Assembly: GCA_963733265.1 (NCBI GenBank) | Contig: CAVTCF010000001.1 | Span: 1,178,001-1,242,000 of the forward strand | Direction of reading: 5' to 3' | Source: PALSA-1006 sp963733265 | GTDB taxonomy: Bacteria > Pseudomonadota > Gammaproteobacteria > Burkholderiales > Gallionellaceae | DNA: 64,000 nt | Shown: positions 1-9,070 of the stretch, one piece after another | Position numbering within the stretch: the stretch's first letter is position 1 | Layout of the letters: each line of letters opens with the position of its first letter | Notes under the pieces: model-generated | Told to the model about the DNA's origin: nothing | The model's input: only the letters and a program-made list of their open reading frames with translations | Database searches by the model: none | Position numbers and translations under genes: made by a program

Positions 1-317
1 ATTCCCTGCAAATAGCACCACCGTGCAAGTCAGGAAGGTGGAAACTAACGCGTTAGATACACAAAAAAGGTTGGTTATGAAAACAATCCTGTATGTTCAC
101 GATACAGAAAGCGAGGGGAATCTTGTTAGTCAAATCATTGGCACGGAAACACTAGCGGTTTTCGGTTGGCCAGAACGCTGCCATAGTGTAACCGCGTGGG
201 CTAACGATAATACCGTTTGCCCACCCTTGGTCGCTGGCAATCATGCGCCCAACTTCTCTCTGGTATCATACCGCCCTCAAAATTATTAAGCCCAACCCGC
301 TGCAAGGCCCGTTCTCA
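1..317. other. Upstream region without a recognised gene
   Basis: No gene is recognised here. An 88-codon open frame (23-289, +) exists, but its product matches no family I know and its second half runs through a repeat-like segment. That segment, about 189-225, has complementary CGTGGGC- and GCCCAC-type arms and resembles the repeat at about 7850-7980. Nothing identifies a promoter for aroA with certainty. Confidence 0.4.
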
Positions 318-2309
318 ATGACATCCGAAAATTTTCTTGATCTTCCTCCTTTAATGTCTGCGCGCGGCACGGTGCGTTTGCCCGGTTCGAAGAGTATTTC
401 TAATCGTGTGTTGCTGTTGGCTGCGTTGGCACATGGCACGACGGTGGTGCGTGATTTGCTGCATTCTGATGACACAGAGCGCATGCTTGAAGCGTTAGGC
501 AAGTTGGGTGTTGAAGTGAAGTCGCTGGGTAATAACGCTTATAGCATCAAAGGTTGTGAAGGAAATTTTCCAGAAAAGAATGTTGAGTTATTCCTTGGCA
601 ACGCTGGCACGGCATTTCGTCCATTGACTGCTGCGCTGGCCCTGTCTGGCGGCAGTTACAAATTGTCCGGCGTGGCGCGTATGCATGAGCGCCCCATCGG
701 GGACTTGGTGGATGCATTACGCCAACTCGGTGCCGACATCAAATATTTGGGTAATGAAGGATTTCCGCCTTTGCAGATTTCTCCCGGCAAGCTTGAGGGA
801 GGCACGGTCAGTGTGCGCGGTGACGTCTCCAGCCAATTTTTGACGGGTATTTTGATGGCGCTGCCGTTGTTGAGGCGCGAGATTAAAGTAAATATAGTGG
901 GTGAGTTGATCTCCAAGCCTTATATCGATATTACGTTGGCGATGATGAGGCTGTTTGATGCTCTTGTGTTTAGAACTGATGATTGGCGTCAGTCGGTTGT
1001 AGAGGAATCTAGGTATCCGGATAATCGTATAAATTATAGTTCTCCAGGCACCGTTTATGTGGAGGGTGATGCGTCATCCGCATCATATTTTCTTGCGGCT
1101 GGCGCTATCGGCGGCGGGCCAGTAATCGTGGAAGGTGTAAGCAAAAATAGCGTGCAAGGTGATGTACATTTTGCTTATGCATTGGAAAATATGGGGGCGT
1201 CTATTAAGTGGGGAGTCAATTCGATAGAAGCGAGTGGACCGGTCAACGGCAAACTCAAAGCTATCGACCTCGATTGCAACCATATCCCCGATGCCGCAAT
1301 GACACTTGCAGTTGCAGCGCTGTTTGCCGAAGGCACGACAACGCTGCGCAATATCGCCAGTTGGCGAGTCAAAGAAACCGACCGCATTGCGGCGATGGCG
1401 ACCGAGTTGCGCAAAGTAGGTGCCACAGTGGAAGAGGGCGCGGACTTTATTCGCATCACTCCACCTGCTTCTAAATCCTTAATCCTCAATCCTCAATCCG
1501 GCATAGATACCTACGACGACCACCGCATGGCGATGTGTTTCTCGCTGGTCGCTTTCGGCGGTGCTGGTGTGCGCATCAACGATCCGAAATGTGTGGCTAA
1601 AACATTCCCCGATTATTTCGAGCGTTTTGCCGAAGTGACACAGGCGGTGCCGGTAATTTCTATCGATGGTCCCTCTGCTTCCGGCAAAGGCACGGTGGCG
1701 CAGCGCGTGGCGACGGCGCTGGGGCTGCATTATCTCGATAGTGGCGCGTTATACCGCTTGCTTGGTCTGGCGGCGCAACGGCGAGGTATCGCATTGGAAG
1801 CGGAAGAACACTTGGCAAAATTGGCGGGACAGGTAGATATCCGCTTTGAAGGTGCGGATATTTGGCTGGATGGGGTAAAGGTGGGGGACGAACTGCGTAC
1901 CGAGGAAGCCGGTTCGGCGGCTTCCAAAATTGCGGCTTTGCCCAAGGTGCGTGCGGCTTTGCTGGATAAACAGCGCGATTTTCGGCGTGCGCCGGGGTTG
2001 GTGGCAGATGGGCGCGATATGGCGTCGGTGGTGTTCCCCGACTCAGTTTTGAAGATATTTTTGACCGCCAGCGCCGAGGCCCGCGCAGAACGCCGATATA
2101 AACAGTTGAAAGAAAAAGGGATCGGTGCTAATATCGCCGCCCTTTTGCAGGATATACAGGCGCGCGACGAGCGAGATACTCAACGAAGCGTGGCTCCGCT
2201 GCAACAGGCGCAAGGTGCGAGCTTGCTGGATACGACCCCTCTGAACATCGAGCAGGCGGTGCAGGAAGTGCTAACTCGCTACAAGGCGATGATCGAGAAA
2301 CAGGCGTAG
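318..2309 (+). CDS. aroA-cmk: Fused EPSP synthase / cytidylate kinase
   Basis: This is a bifunctional protein of 663 residues. Residues 1-440 are 3-phosphoshikimate 1-carboxyvinyltransferase, the sixth step of the shikimate pathway, which joins PEP to shikimate-3-phosphate. Visible motifs are PGSKSISNR near 22-30, LFLGNAGTAFRPLT at 91-104 and DDHRMAM at 400-406. Residues 445-663 are cytidylate kinase, which phosphorylates CMP and dCMP; its P-loop GPSASGKGT is at 451-459. The start at 318 was chosen because family homology begins there, although the frame opens at 243. The fusion is known in many Betaproteobacteria. rpsA follows after 240 bp, the usual cmk-rpsA order. The stretch around 920-1060 is slightly AT-richer than its surroundings. 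Confidence 0.96.
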   Translation: MTSENFLDLPPLMSARGTVRLPGSKSISNRVLLLAALAHGTTVVRDLLHSDDTERMLEALGKLGVEVKSLGNNAYSIKGCEGNFPEKNVELFLGNAGTAFRPLTAALALSGGSYKLSGVARMHERPIGDLVDALRQLGADIKYLGNEGFPPLQISPGKLEGGTVSVRGDVSSQFLTGILMALPLLRREIKVNIVGELISKPYIDITLAMMRLFDALVFRTDDWRQSVVEESRYPDNRINYSSPGTVYVEGDASSASYFLAAGAIGGGPVIVEGVSKNSVQGDVHFAYALENMGASIKWGVNSIEASGPVNGKLKAIDLDCNHIPDAAMTLAVAALFAEGTTTLRNIASWRVKETDRIAAMATELRKVGATVEEGADFIRITPPASKSLILNPQSGIDTYDDHRMAMCFSLVAFGGAGVRINDPKCVAKTFPDYFERFAEVTQAVPVISIDGPSASGKGTVAQRVATALGLHYLDSGALYRLLGLAAQRRGIALEAEEHLAKLAGQVDIRFEGADIWLDGVKVGDELRTEEAGSAASKIAALPKVRAALLDKQRDFRRAPGLVADGRDMASVVFPDSVLKIFLTASAEARAERRYKQLKEKGIGANIAALLQDIQARDERDTQRSVAPLQQAQGASLLDTTPLNIEQAVQEVLTRYKAMIEKQA

Positions 2310-2363
2310 CCTACGTTTGCCTCCTCGCCCCAGAATTGAAGATTGTCTTTCACGTTTGTCCTT

Positions 2364-2432
2364 TCTCCCGCATGCGGGAGAGAGTTAGAGAGAGGGGATT
2401 TTTGCGGGAGAGGATTGAGGTGAGGGGCGGGC
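2364..2432. repeat. GC-rich palindromic repeat (TCTCCCGC family), copy 1
   Basis: The arms TCTCCCGC (2364-2371) and GCGGGAGA (2374-2381) form a short perfect hairpin, followed by a degenerate GGGAGAGG...GGTGAGGGGC tail. The same core and tail occur inside folC (9736-9906) and downstream of the receiver gene (about 23090-23128), so this is a dispersed family. This copy lies between aroA-cmk and rpsA. Confidence 0.75.
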
Positions 2433-2549
2433 ACACTGTTTTAGAAATGGGTGTTTCACTAGCCCGCTGGAGTCCAAATAGAGCCTTCTGTTTGGGTTGA
2501 TTAACTAACCCCCGCTTACCACGGGATTGTTCTTGAAAGTATATCTAAA

Positions 2550-4256
2550 ATGAATGCAGTCGCTGACTTGGAAAGTTTTGCCTCCCTATTTGAAGAAAGC
2601 CTGAGCCGCAAAGAAATGCGCGCAGGTGAACTGATCACTGCTCAAGTTGTTCGCGTTGAGCAAAATGTGGTCGTTGTTAATGCCGGACTAAAGTCCGAGA
2701 GTTTTATTCCTGTTGAAGAGTTCAAAGACGCAGCGGGCAATATTGAAGTTAAAGCAGGCGACTTCACTACAGTCGCAATTGAGTCGCTGGAAAACGGCTA
2801 CGGCGAAACGCGCCTGTCGCGTGAAAAAGCCAAGCGTCTGGCTGCGTGGATTGATCTGGAACAAGCGATGGAAGAAGGTCGCATCGTTGAAGGTTATGTC
2901 AGCGGCAAAGTTAAGGGCGGCCTGACTGCCATGGTTAACGGCATCCGCGCATTCTTGCCCGGTTCGCTGGTGGATACACGTCCTGTTAAGGACACCACAC
3001 CATACGAAAACAAGACGATGGAATTGAAGGTTATCAAGCTGGATCGCAAGCGCAACAACGTGGTGGTTTCTCGCCGTGCTGTGCTGGAAGCATCGCAAGG
3101 TGCTGATCGCGACACGCTGATGGAAAATCTGAAAGAAGGCGCAATCGTTAAGGGTATCGTTAAGAACATCACCGACTACGGCGCATTCGTTGATCTGGGC
3201 GGTATTGACGGCCTGTTGCACATCACCGACTTGGCATGGCGTCGCGTGAAGCACCCATCCGAAGTGTTGACTGTTGGCGATGAAGTTGAAGCCAAGATTC
3301 TGAAATTCGACCAAGAGAAGAATCGTGTTTCTCTGGGCATCAAGCAAATGGGCGATGATCCTTGGAACGGTCTGGCACGTCGTTACCCACAAGGCACACG
3401 TCTGTTCGGTAAGGTGACAAATCTGACTGACTACGGTTCTTTCGTTGAGATCGAACAAGGTATCGAAGGTCTGGTACACGTTTCTGAAATGGATTGGACT
3501 AACAAGAACGTTCATCCTTCTAAAGTTGTTGCCCTGGGCGACGAAGTAGAAGTGATGATCCTTGAAATCGACGAAGCTCGTCGTCGTATCTCTCTGGGTA
3601 TGAAACAGTGCAAGTCCAATCCTTGGGACGACTTTGCGCTTAACCACAAGAAGGGCGACAAAGTTAAGGGCGCGATCAAGTCTATCACCGACTTCGGCGT
3701 GTTTATCGGTTTGGATGGCGGTATCGACGGTCTGGTGCATTTGTCTGACTTGTCCTGGAATATCCCCGGCGAAGAAGCTGTGCGCAACTACAAGAAGGGC
3801 GACGAACTGGAAGCAACCGTTCTGGCTATCGATGTTGAGCGTGAGCGTATTTCTCTGGGCGTGAAGCAACTGGAAGGTGATCCTTTCGGCGGCTTTGTTT
3901 CCGGTCATGATAAGGGTGCCGTTGTTACCGGTGTCGTTAAGTCACTGGATGCCAAGGGTGCAGTTGTTCTTCTGGACGGCGATGTTGAAGCCTATTTGAA
4001 GGCATCTGAAGTTTCTGCCGACCGCGTGGAAGATATTCGCGGCCACCTGAAAGAAGGCGACAAGGTTACTGCGCTAATCATCAATGTAGATCGCAAGAAT
4101 CGCGGTATCAATTTGTCGATCAAGGCATTGAACAAGGCTGACGAGGCTTCCGCGTTGCAGAAATTTGCTGCGGACAACCAAAGTACGGCTGCGGGCACAA
4201 CCAATCTGGGCGCGCTACTCAAAGCCAAGATGGATTCCAATAAGGCTGATGCTTAA
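2550..4256 (+). CDS. rpsA: 30S ribosomal protein S1
   Basis: Ribosomal protein S1 binds mRNA on the small subunit and unwinds structured leaders for initiation. The 568-residue length and six successive S1 OB-fold repeats match the family. The repeats lie at roughly 25-95, 110-180, 195-265, 280-350, 367-437 and 454-525, and the central ones carry the typical [Y/F]GxF[V/I]-x-[L/I] and GLVH[V/L]S signatures. The N-terminus, with the SFASLFEESL segment that anchors S1 to the ribosome, supports the start at 2550. ihfB follows 17 bp downstream with its own GGAG-type site. Codon use is biased in the manner of a highly expressed gene. Confidence 0.98.
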   Translation: MNAVADLESFASLFEESLSRKEMRAGELITAQVVRVEQNVVVVNAGLKSESFIPVEEFKDAAGNIEVKAGDFTTVAIESLENGYGETRLSREKAKRLAAWIDLEQAMEEGRIVEGYVSGKVKGGLTAMVNGIRAFLPGSLVDTRPVKDTTPYENKTMELKVIKLDRKRNNVVVSRRAVLEASQGADRDTLMENLKEGAIVKGIVKNITDYGAFVDLGGIDGLLHITDLAWRRVKHPSEVLTVGDEVEAKILKFDQEKNRVSLGIKQMGDDPWNGLARRYPQGTRLFGKVTNLTDYGSFVEIEQGIEGLVHVSEMDWTNKNVHPSKVVALGDEVEVMILEIDEARRRISLGMKQCKSNPWDDFALNHKKGDKVKGAIKSITDFGVFIGLDGGIDGLVHLSDLSWNIPGEEAVRNYKKGDELEATVLAIDVERERISLGVKQLEGDPFGGFVSGHDKGAVVTGVVKSLDAKGAVVLLDGDVEAYLKASEVSADRVEDIRGHLKEGDKVTALIINVDRKNRGINLSIKALNKADEASALQKFAADNQSTAAGTTNLGALLKAKMDSNKADA

Positions 4257-4273
4257 TCAGGAGCAAAAGGACT

Positions 4274-4561
4274 ATGACTCGTTCTGATCTTATTATCAAA
4301 CTCGCTGAGCGTTACACACAGTTGCTGGGCAAGGATGCCGAGCTTGCTGTCAAGGTTATCCTTGACAGTATGTCTACGACCTTGTCCCGTGGCGGACGTA
4401 TTGAAATACGCGGTTTTGGCAGCTTTGCGCTGAACTATCGACCACCCCGTCTCGGGCGTAATCCCAAGTCGGGCGATAAGGTTCAAGTGCCGTCGAAATA
4501 TGTGCCTCATTTCAAAGCGGGAAAAGAGCTGCGTGAACGGGTTGATTATCCACAACCATGA
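4274..4561 (+). CDS. ihfB: Integration host factor subunit beta
   Basis: This is the DNA-bending nucleoid protein IHF beta (95 residues). It pairs with IHF alpha, encoded elsewhere, to bend DNA about 160 degrees at specific sites in transcription, recombination and replication. The sequence shows the HU/IHF fold: an N-terminal helical pair, the core GRIEIRGFGSF and a beta-arm region with RNPKSG whose proline intercalates into DNA. It is preceded by AGGAGCAAAAGG and sits 17 bp after rpsA, the standard proteobacterial order. A Rho-independent terminator follows at 4581, so rpsA-ihfB probably ends here. Confidence 0.97.
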   Translation: MTRSDLIIKLAERYTQLLGKDAELAVKVILDSMSTTLSRGGRIEIRGFGSFALNYRPPRLGRNPKSGDKVQVPSKYVPHFKAGKELRERVDYPQP

Positions 4562-4580
4562 TGCATTGATGTGCTAAATC

Positions 4581-4618
4581 AATTGGCGGCCTATCGCAAG
4601 ATGTGCCGCCAATTTTTT
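4581..4618 (+). terminator. Rho-independent terminator after ihfB
   Basis: The arms AATTGGCGGC (4581-4590) and GCCGCCAATT (about 4605-4614) can pair, with a run of T in the 3' arm and just after it. The site closes the rpsA-ihfB unit and separates it from lapA. Confidence 0.85.
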
Positions 4619-4665
4619 ATGGGTTCATGTTATCGTTACACCCCATTTAATATGGTTAATAAAAG

Positions 4666-4938
4666 ATGCGATATTTAGTGTGGCCGATGCGGGCGGTGCT
4701 GTTTATCCTGCTGCTGGGATTTGCAGCGAAGAACGATCAACCTGTCGTGTTGAAATATTTCTTAGGCTTTGAATGGCAGACATCATTTGTTGTCATCCTG
4801 CTGTGTTTTTTTTCGATTGGCGTATTAATCGGTGTGTTGGCGATGCTGGGAAATATGTTTCGTCAACGCCGCGAGTTGGCTGCGGTCAGGCGCGAGCTGC
4901 AATTGAAAAACAAACCGGATGGATTCGATGAAGCATAG
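4666..4938 (+). CDS. lapA: LPS assembly protein LapA (DUF1049)
   Basis: This is a 90-residue inner-membrane protein with two hydrophobic segments (about 8-22 and 40-62) and a charged C-terminal helix, the layout of LapA/YciS. LapA works with LapB in controlling LpxC turnover and lipopolysaccharide assembly. lapB follows 42 bp downstream, which is the conserved pair. The terminator upstream implies a separate promoter within about 4619-4660, but I cannot point to a clear one. Confidence 0.85.
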   Translation: MRYLVWPMRAVLFILLLGFAAKNDQPVVLKYFLGFEWQTSFVVILLCFFSIGVLIGVLAMLGNMFRQRRELAAVRRELQLKNKPDGFDEA

Positions 4939-4980
4939 CTCCAGCCTGTTTATTACACTTAATTCTAATACACGATAGTC

Positions 4981-6156
4981 ATGGAATTTGAACCTTGGGA
5001 GTTGCTGATTTTGCCGTTGTTCTTCGGAATGGGATGGCTGGCAGCGCGTATCGATATCAACGAGTTGTTGTCCGAATCCGGCGCTTTGCCGCGCTCATAT
5101 TTTCAGGGACTGAATTTTCTGCTCAACGAGCAGCAGGATGAGGCAATCGAAGCTTTTATTGAAGTTGTCAAAGTTGATCCGCAGACCGTTGAATTGCACT
5201 TTGCCCTGGGGAGTTTGTTCCGCCGTCGCGGGGAAGTTGACCGGGCTATCCGCATGCATTTGAATTTGGTTGAACGCGGCGATCTGGATGCGGAAAAAAG
5301 ACAGCAGGCATTGTTTGAACTGGCGCAGGATTATTTGAAGGCCGGCATATTGGACCGTGCCGAAAATTCTTTTGCCGACTTGCAATCGACACGCTACGAA
5401 AAAGAGTCGCTCGACTTCTTGCTGGAAATTTACCAGAAAGAAAAGGATTGGCTCAAGGCCATCGAAATGTCCCAACGTTTGACAACGTTGACCGGGGTGT
5501 CCCGCAGCAAGGAAGCGGCATTTTTCTTTTGCGAATTGGCGGTGATAGAGCTTGCCAACAACAAAATTGACTCGGCTCAGGTGCATTTGGAACAGGCACT
5601 CGCTGTCGATCCTCAAGGCGTGCGGGCCACGATCATGCTGGGCGATATCGAGGTGTCTCTCGGGCGGCATGTGCAAGCGATTGAACTATGGAAAAAGATC
5701 GAGTTGCAGGACGCGCAATATTTGCCGTTGGTGGCGGAGCGATTGTTGCAGGCTTATCGTAAAAGTCAAAATGAAAATAATGGCATCACATTATTGGAAG
5801 ATTATTTGACCAAATACCCTTCGCTTGATTTGATGAATGTCTTGTTCAATGCGGTTTTGCAAAGAGACGGGGCGGAAGCTGCTTACAAACTGGTGCGCAA
5901 CGAATTAAAGCGCAATCCCACATTGCTGGGGTTGGATAAGTTGCTGGAGGCCACGCTGCTGGATGTAAAAACCGAGCGCCGCGCCGATGTTGAACTGGTA
6001 AAAAATCTGGTTCACCAGCGTACTCGTGCTTTGTCCATGTATCGCTGCAAACGCTGCGGTTTCAAAGCGCATCAGTTTTATTGGCATTGCCCGGCCTGCA
6101 ATGGCTGGGAAACATATTCTCCGCGACGTACCGAGGAGATCGGAGTAATGGCGTGA
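4981..6156 (+). CDS. lapB: LPS assembly protein LapB (YciM), TPR and rubredoxin-like
   Basis: LapB is an inner-membrane-anchored adaptor that tunes FtsH-mediated degradation of LpxC and organises LPS synthesis. The 391-residue protein has one N-terminal membrane helix (about 8-22), a long series of TPR repeats (about 40-340), and a C-terminal rubredoxin-like metal knuckle with two CxxC pairs (CKRC and CPAC). This matches the family in order and length. Its stop overlaps the GTG of pyrF in a GTGA arrangement, implying translational coupling; lapB-pyrF-rfaE are likely one transcript. Confidence 0.95.
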   Translation: MEFEPWELLILPLFFGMGWLAARIDINELLSESGALPRSYFQGLNFLLNEQQDEAIEAFIEVVKVDPQTVELHFALGSLFRRRGEVDRAIRMHLNLVERGDLDAEKRQQALFELAQDYLKAGILDRAENSFADLQSTRYEKESLDFLLEIYQKEKDWLKAIEMSQRLTTLTGVSRSKEAAFFFCELAVIELANNKIDSAQVHLEQALAVDPQGVRATIMLGDIEVSLGRHVQAIELWKKIELQDAQYLPLVAERLLQAYRKSQNENNGITLLEDYLTKYPSLDLMNVLFNAVLQRDGAEAAYKLVRNELKRNPTLLGLDKLLEATLLDVKTERRADVELVKNLVHQRTRALSMYRCKRCGFKAHQFYWHCPACNGWETYSPRRTEEIGVMA

Positions 6157-6854
6157 GTGATCCAAAAATCATCGTTGCACTGGATTATGCCGATGCCGAT
6201 TCCGCATTGGCGTTGGTCAAACGTCTCGACCCGGCGCTGTGCCGTCTTAAAGTTGGCAAAGAGTTATTTACCGTCGCCGGGCCGCAATTGGTCGAGCAAT
6301 TAATGCGGCAGCAATTTGAAGTCTTTCTCGATCTGAAATTTCACGACATCCCCAACACCACGGCGCAGGCTTGCAAGGCAGCCGCGTCTCTGGGGGTGTG
6401 GATGGTCAATGTGCATGCCTCCGGCGGCAAACGCATGATGGAAGCTGCGCGCGATGCGCTGGCAAACTTCAACCAGCCGCCAAAATTAATCGCCGTAACC
6501 GTGCTGACCAGCATGGCGCAGGCAGACCTTGCGGAAGTGGGCATTACGGCTACCCCGGCTGAACAAGTGTTGCGTCTGGCAGCCTTGGCGCAAGCCAGCG
6601 GACTAGACGGTGTGGTGTGTTCCGCTCAGGAAGCACAGCAATTACGCAAACAAGCCGGTGCGGATTTTTGTCTGGTTACACCGGGTATTCGTCCCGCCGA
6701 TGCGGCGGCTGACGATCAATCGCGCATCATGACGCCGCGCGCCGCATTGGAAAATGGTTCCAGTTATCTGGTCATCGGACGACCGATCACTAAAGCAGCC
6801 GATCCCTTGGTCGCCTTACAACAAATTGCTAATGAAATAGGAGGACTGGCATGA
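6153..6854 (+). CDS. pyrF: Orotidine 5'-phosphate decarboxylase
   Basis: PyrF converts OMP to UMP, the last step of de novo pyrimidine synthesis, in the cytoplasm. The catalytic DLKFHDIPNT segment is intact, and the C-terminal phosphate-binding part (TPGIRP, then VIGRPI) is present. The longer open frame begins at 6081, but homology begins at SDPKIIVALDYAD. The GTG at 6153 overlaps the lapB stop by four bases and has GGAG at 6142-6145, so I take it as the start (233 residues). The stop overlaps the ATG of the next gene by four bases. Confidence 0.95.
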   Translation: MSDPKIIVALDYADADSALALVKRLDPALCRLKVGKELFTVAGPQLVEQLMRQQFEVFLDLKFHDIPNTTAQACKAAASLGVWMVNVHASGGKRMMEAARDALANFNQPPKLIAVTVLTSMAQADLAEVGITATPAEQVLRLAALAQASGLDGVVCSAQEAQQLRKQAGADFCLVTPGIRPADAAADDQSRIMTPRAALENGSSYLVIGRPITKAADPLVALQQIANEIGGLA

Positions 6855-7789
6855 GTAAACTGCCATCATTTAAAGCTGCCCGCATCTTGGTTGTGGGCGA
6901 TGTCATGCTGGACCGCTATTGGTTCGGCGATGTACATCGTATTTCGCCGGAAGCACCCGTTCCCGTGCTCAAAGTAAGTCGCGTGGAAGAGCGTCCCGGC
7001 GGTGCTGCCAACGTGGCGCGCAATATCACTTCGCTGGGCGCAAACTGCACTTTATTGTCGGTGGTTGGAGCGGATGAGGCGGGCGACTGTCTGCAAAGAT
7101 TGTTAACCGAGCAGGGCGGGGTTAAGGCGTTGCTGCATCGAGACGAAGGATTTTCGACGATAGTTAAATTGCGTGCCATCGCGCGGCAACAACAATTGTT
7201 GCGCATTGATTTTGAAACTCCCCCCAGCCACGAAGTTCTTAAAGCAAAGCTGGCAGAATTTAAAGTTAATCTGCCGGATTGCGATGTGGTGATTTTGTCC
7301 GATTACGGCAAAGGCGGTTTGGCACATATTGCCGAAATGATTAAAGCGGCGCGGGCGGCAGGCAAGCCTGTGCTGGTCGATCCCAAAGGGGATGACTATG
7401 CGCGCTATCAGGGCGCAACCTTGCTGACGCCCAATCGCAGTGAATTTCATGATGTGGCGGGAAGTTGGAACAGCGAGGCCGAACTGACTGCCAAGGCCGA
7501 AAAATTGCGTACCGAACTGCACCTTGATGCTTTACTGGTTACACGCAGCGAAGAAGGCATGAGCTTATTCCGCGCCGGTAGCGTGCTGCACGAACCAACT
7601 CAAGCGCGTGAAGTGTTTGATGTCAGCGGAGCGGGTGATACCGTGATTGCCACTCTGGCGGTCATGCTGGCGAGCGGTGCCGAACTTGGCGATGCAGTGC
7701 GCATTGCGAATCGCGCTGCGGGAATTGTGGTCGGCAAGCTTGGTACGGCAGTTGTGTCGCGTGAAGAGATTCTGCAAGATATGGCGTGA
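6851..7789 (+). CDS. rfaE1: D-beta-D-heptose 7-phosphate kinase (RfaE domain I)
   Basis: This is a 312-residue ribokinase/PfkB-family sugar kinase corresponding to the N-terminal half of HldE. It phosphorylates D-glycero-beta-D-manno-heptose 7-phosphate on the way to ADP-heptose for the LPS inner core. Visible marks are the N-terminal GGAANVARNITSLG signature and the C-terminal DVSGAGDTVIA anion hole with its catalytic Asp. The adenylyltransferase domain of HldE is absent, so in this genome it must be a separate gene. It overlaps pyrF by four bases. waaF at 24.7 kb uses the final product. Confidence 0.93.
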   Translation: MSKLPSFKAARILVVGDVMLDRYWFGDVHRISPEAPVPVLKVSRVEERPGGAANVARNITSLGANCTLLSVVGADEAGDCLQRLLTEQGGVKALLHRDEGFSTIVKLRAIARQQQLLRIDFETPPSHEVLKAKLAEFKVNLPDCDVVILSDYGKGGLAHIAEMIKAARAAGKPVLVDPKGDDYARYQGATLLTPNRSEFHDVAGSWNSEAELTAKAEKLRTELHLDALLVTRSEEGMSLFRAGSVLHEPTQAREVFDVSGAGDTVIATLAVMLASGAELGDAVRIANRAAGIVVGKLGTAVVSREEILQDMA

Positions 7790-8190
7790 ACGGGAAAGCG
7801 GAAAGGTAATTTATCAGGATAGGCTTACGTTTTGCGTGAAATAATTTTAGTTGGGTGGGCATAACCAGCGTCTTGGCTGTCGTCTTTGACAGTTGAGGTG
7901 GGCAATCAGTTTCATCGATAGCCCACGCGGTTGGGTTGACAGGACGTTACCGCGTGGGCACAGAATCGTGCCCACCTACTAGACTTCATTCGATACAATA
8001 CTAAAAGTGACAAAGGCTCTAGGTGTAAAACTTCACGCCAGTGTGTGAATACAAGAAATGATTGGATGACTGAAAGCTAGATCGACTAGGGTCAGTCAAT
8101 AGCAAGATAGGCGAAAGACAAAGTCCGGCCAGTTACGGTCATTCGCGGGTGTTCTCCAAATTTGAGTATCAGCACTGACAAAGGGGTGGT
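7790..8190. repeat. Intergenic region with GTGGGCA inverted repeats
   Basis: The 400-bp gap holds no gene I can support. At 7918-7980 are inverted segments: GCCCACGCGG (7921-7930) against CCGCGTGGGC (about 7950-7959), and GTGGGCAC (7954-7961) against GTGCCCAC (7968-7975). A related segment lies at about 189-225. The part from 8000 to 8160 shows no further structure that I recognise. Confidence 0.5.
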
Positions 8191-8931
8191 ATGAAACAAA
8201 TTGCATGGATTATTTTGGGTAGTTTAGCATTTGTTGAATCGGCTCACTCCGCAGGCTTTGATTGCACAAAAGCGAGCACAAAAATTGAAAAACTAATTTG
8301 TGCTGATTCAGAGCTGTCAAAGTTAGATAGTATTTTAATGGATGTCTACCGGCTCACTATTGATAAAAACATTGAAAAGGCAAATGCCATTCAGGATCAA
8401 CGACTATGGCTCAAAAATGAACGAAATACCTGTGAAAATATAGATTGCTTATGGGATTTTTATCAAGCTCGTATAACGAAACTATCAGCCAACATTACTC
8501 AGGCTGATTCCCAATTACGATACGATGGGCTTTATAAGAATTTTGTTTCGTCCCCAGCATTTGATAGTCGTGGTAACGCAGATGATAGTGAGAATTGGGA
8601 TTACTTACGTTTTTACTCAGATGGTACGGTATATTTGACTGCTACTGCTGCTCGTCCACAGGATATTCAGAAGTGGTTTAACAGTAAGAATCCAAATGTC
8701 ACCAAGGGAAAATACATTATTAAGGGTATTTCGATTTCATGCACTTTCCAAGGCATTAAATTAGATCAATCATCTGACGAAATACAATCCCCATCTAAGT
8801 ACATGGGTATATATAAAGGAGAAAGAATTTATTTTTTCTTGTCCAATAAAATTGAACATTCTCATGGAATTGAGACTTATGATTTTGTAGGTTTTGGTGA
8901 TGATAAACCTGCAAATATTGATGTGAAATAA
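8191..8931 (+). CDS. Secreted LprI/DUF1311-type protein
   Basis: The product is a 246-residue exported protein. An N-terminal signal peptide ends near AHSA (about 20-23), just before the mature part. Residues 24-95 carry the LprI/DUF1311 pattern: spaced cysteines in FDCTKASTKIEKLICAD, then SELSKLD, and QRLWLKNERNTC. Proteins with this domain include periplasmic lysozyme inhibitors, but most are uncharacterised. The remaining 150 residues match nothing I know. The gene is clearly AT-richer than its neighbours and stands alone between core genes, so it may have been acquired. Confidence 0.7.
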   Translation: MKQIAWIILGSLAFVESAHSAGFDCTKASTKIEKLICADSELSKLDSILMDVYRLTIDKNIEKANAIQDQRLWLKNERNTCENIDCLWDFYQARITKLSANITQADSQLRYDGLYKNFVSSPAFDSRGNADDSENWDYLRFYSDGTVYLTATAARPQDIQKWFNSKNPNVTKGKYIIKGISISCTFQGIKLDQSSDEIQSPSKYMGIYKGERIYFFLSNKIEHSHGIETYDFVGFGDDKPANIDVK

Positions 8932-9070
8932 TTTTAACTTTAATAGTTAGCTGGCTGCTTTGGGTTATTTTGAGACAGTTAGCATGGTCTAGAAATACGA
9001 TTTCACTACATGAAAATTTTCATTCAACTTTAATAGCAGATTTCAGATCGCCGATTTTAGAAGTGCCTAT

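Noticed and set aside
23..289. 88-codon frame upstream of aroA
   Set aside because: No family resemblance, and its second half is made of repeat-like DNA.
318..2309. AroA-Cmk fusion as a novel gene fusion
   Set aside because: This bifunctional fusion is already known in many Betaproteobacteria.
2688..3908. 406-codon open frame antisense to rpsA
   Set aside because: It is a shadow of rpsA codon bias: low-complexity, no ribosome-binding site, no recognisable domain.
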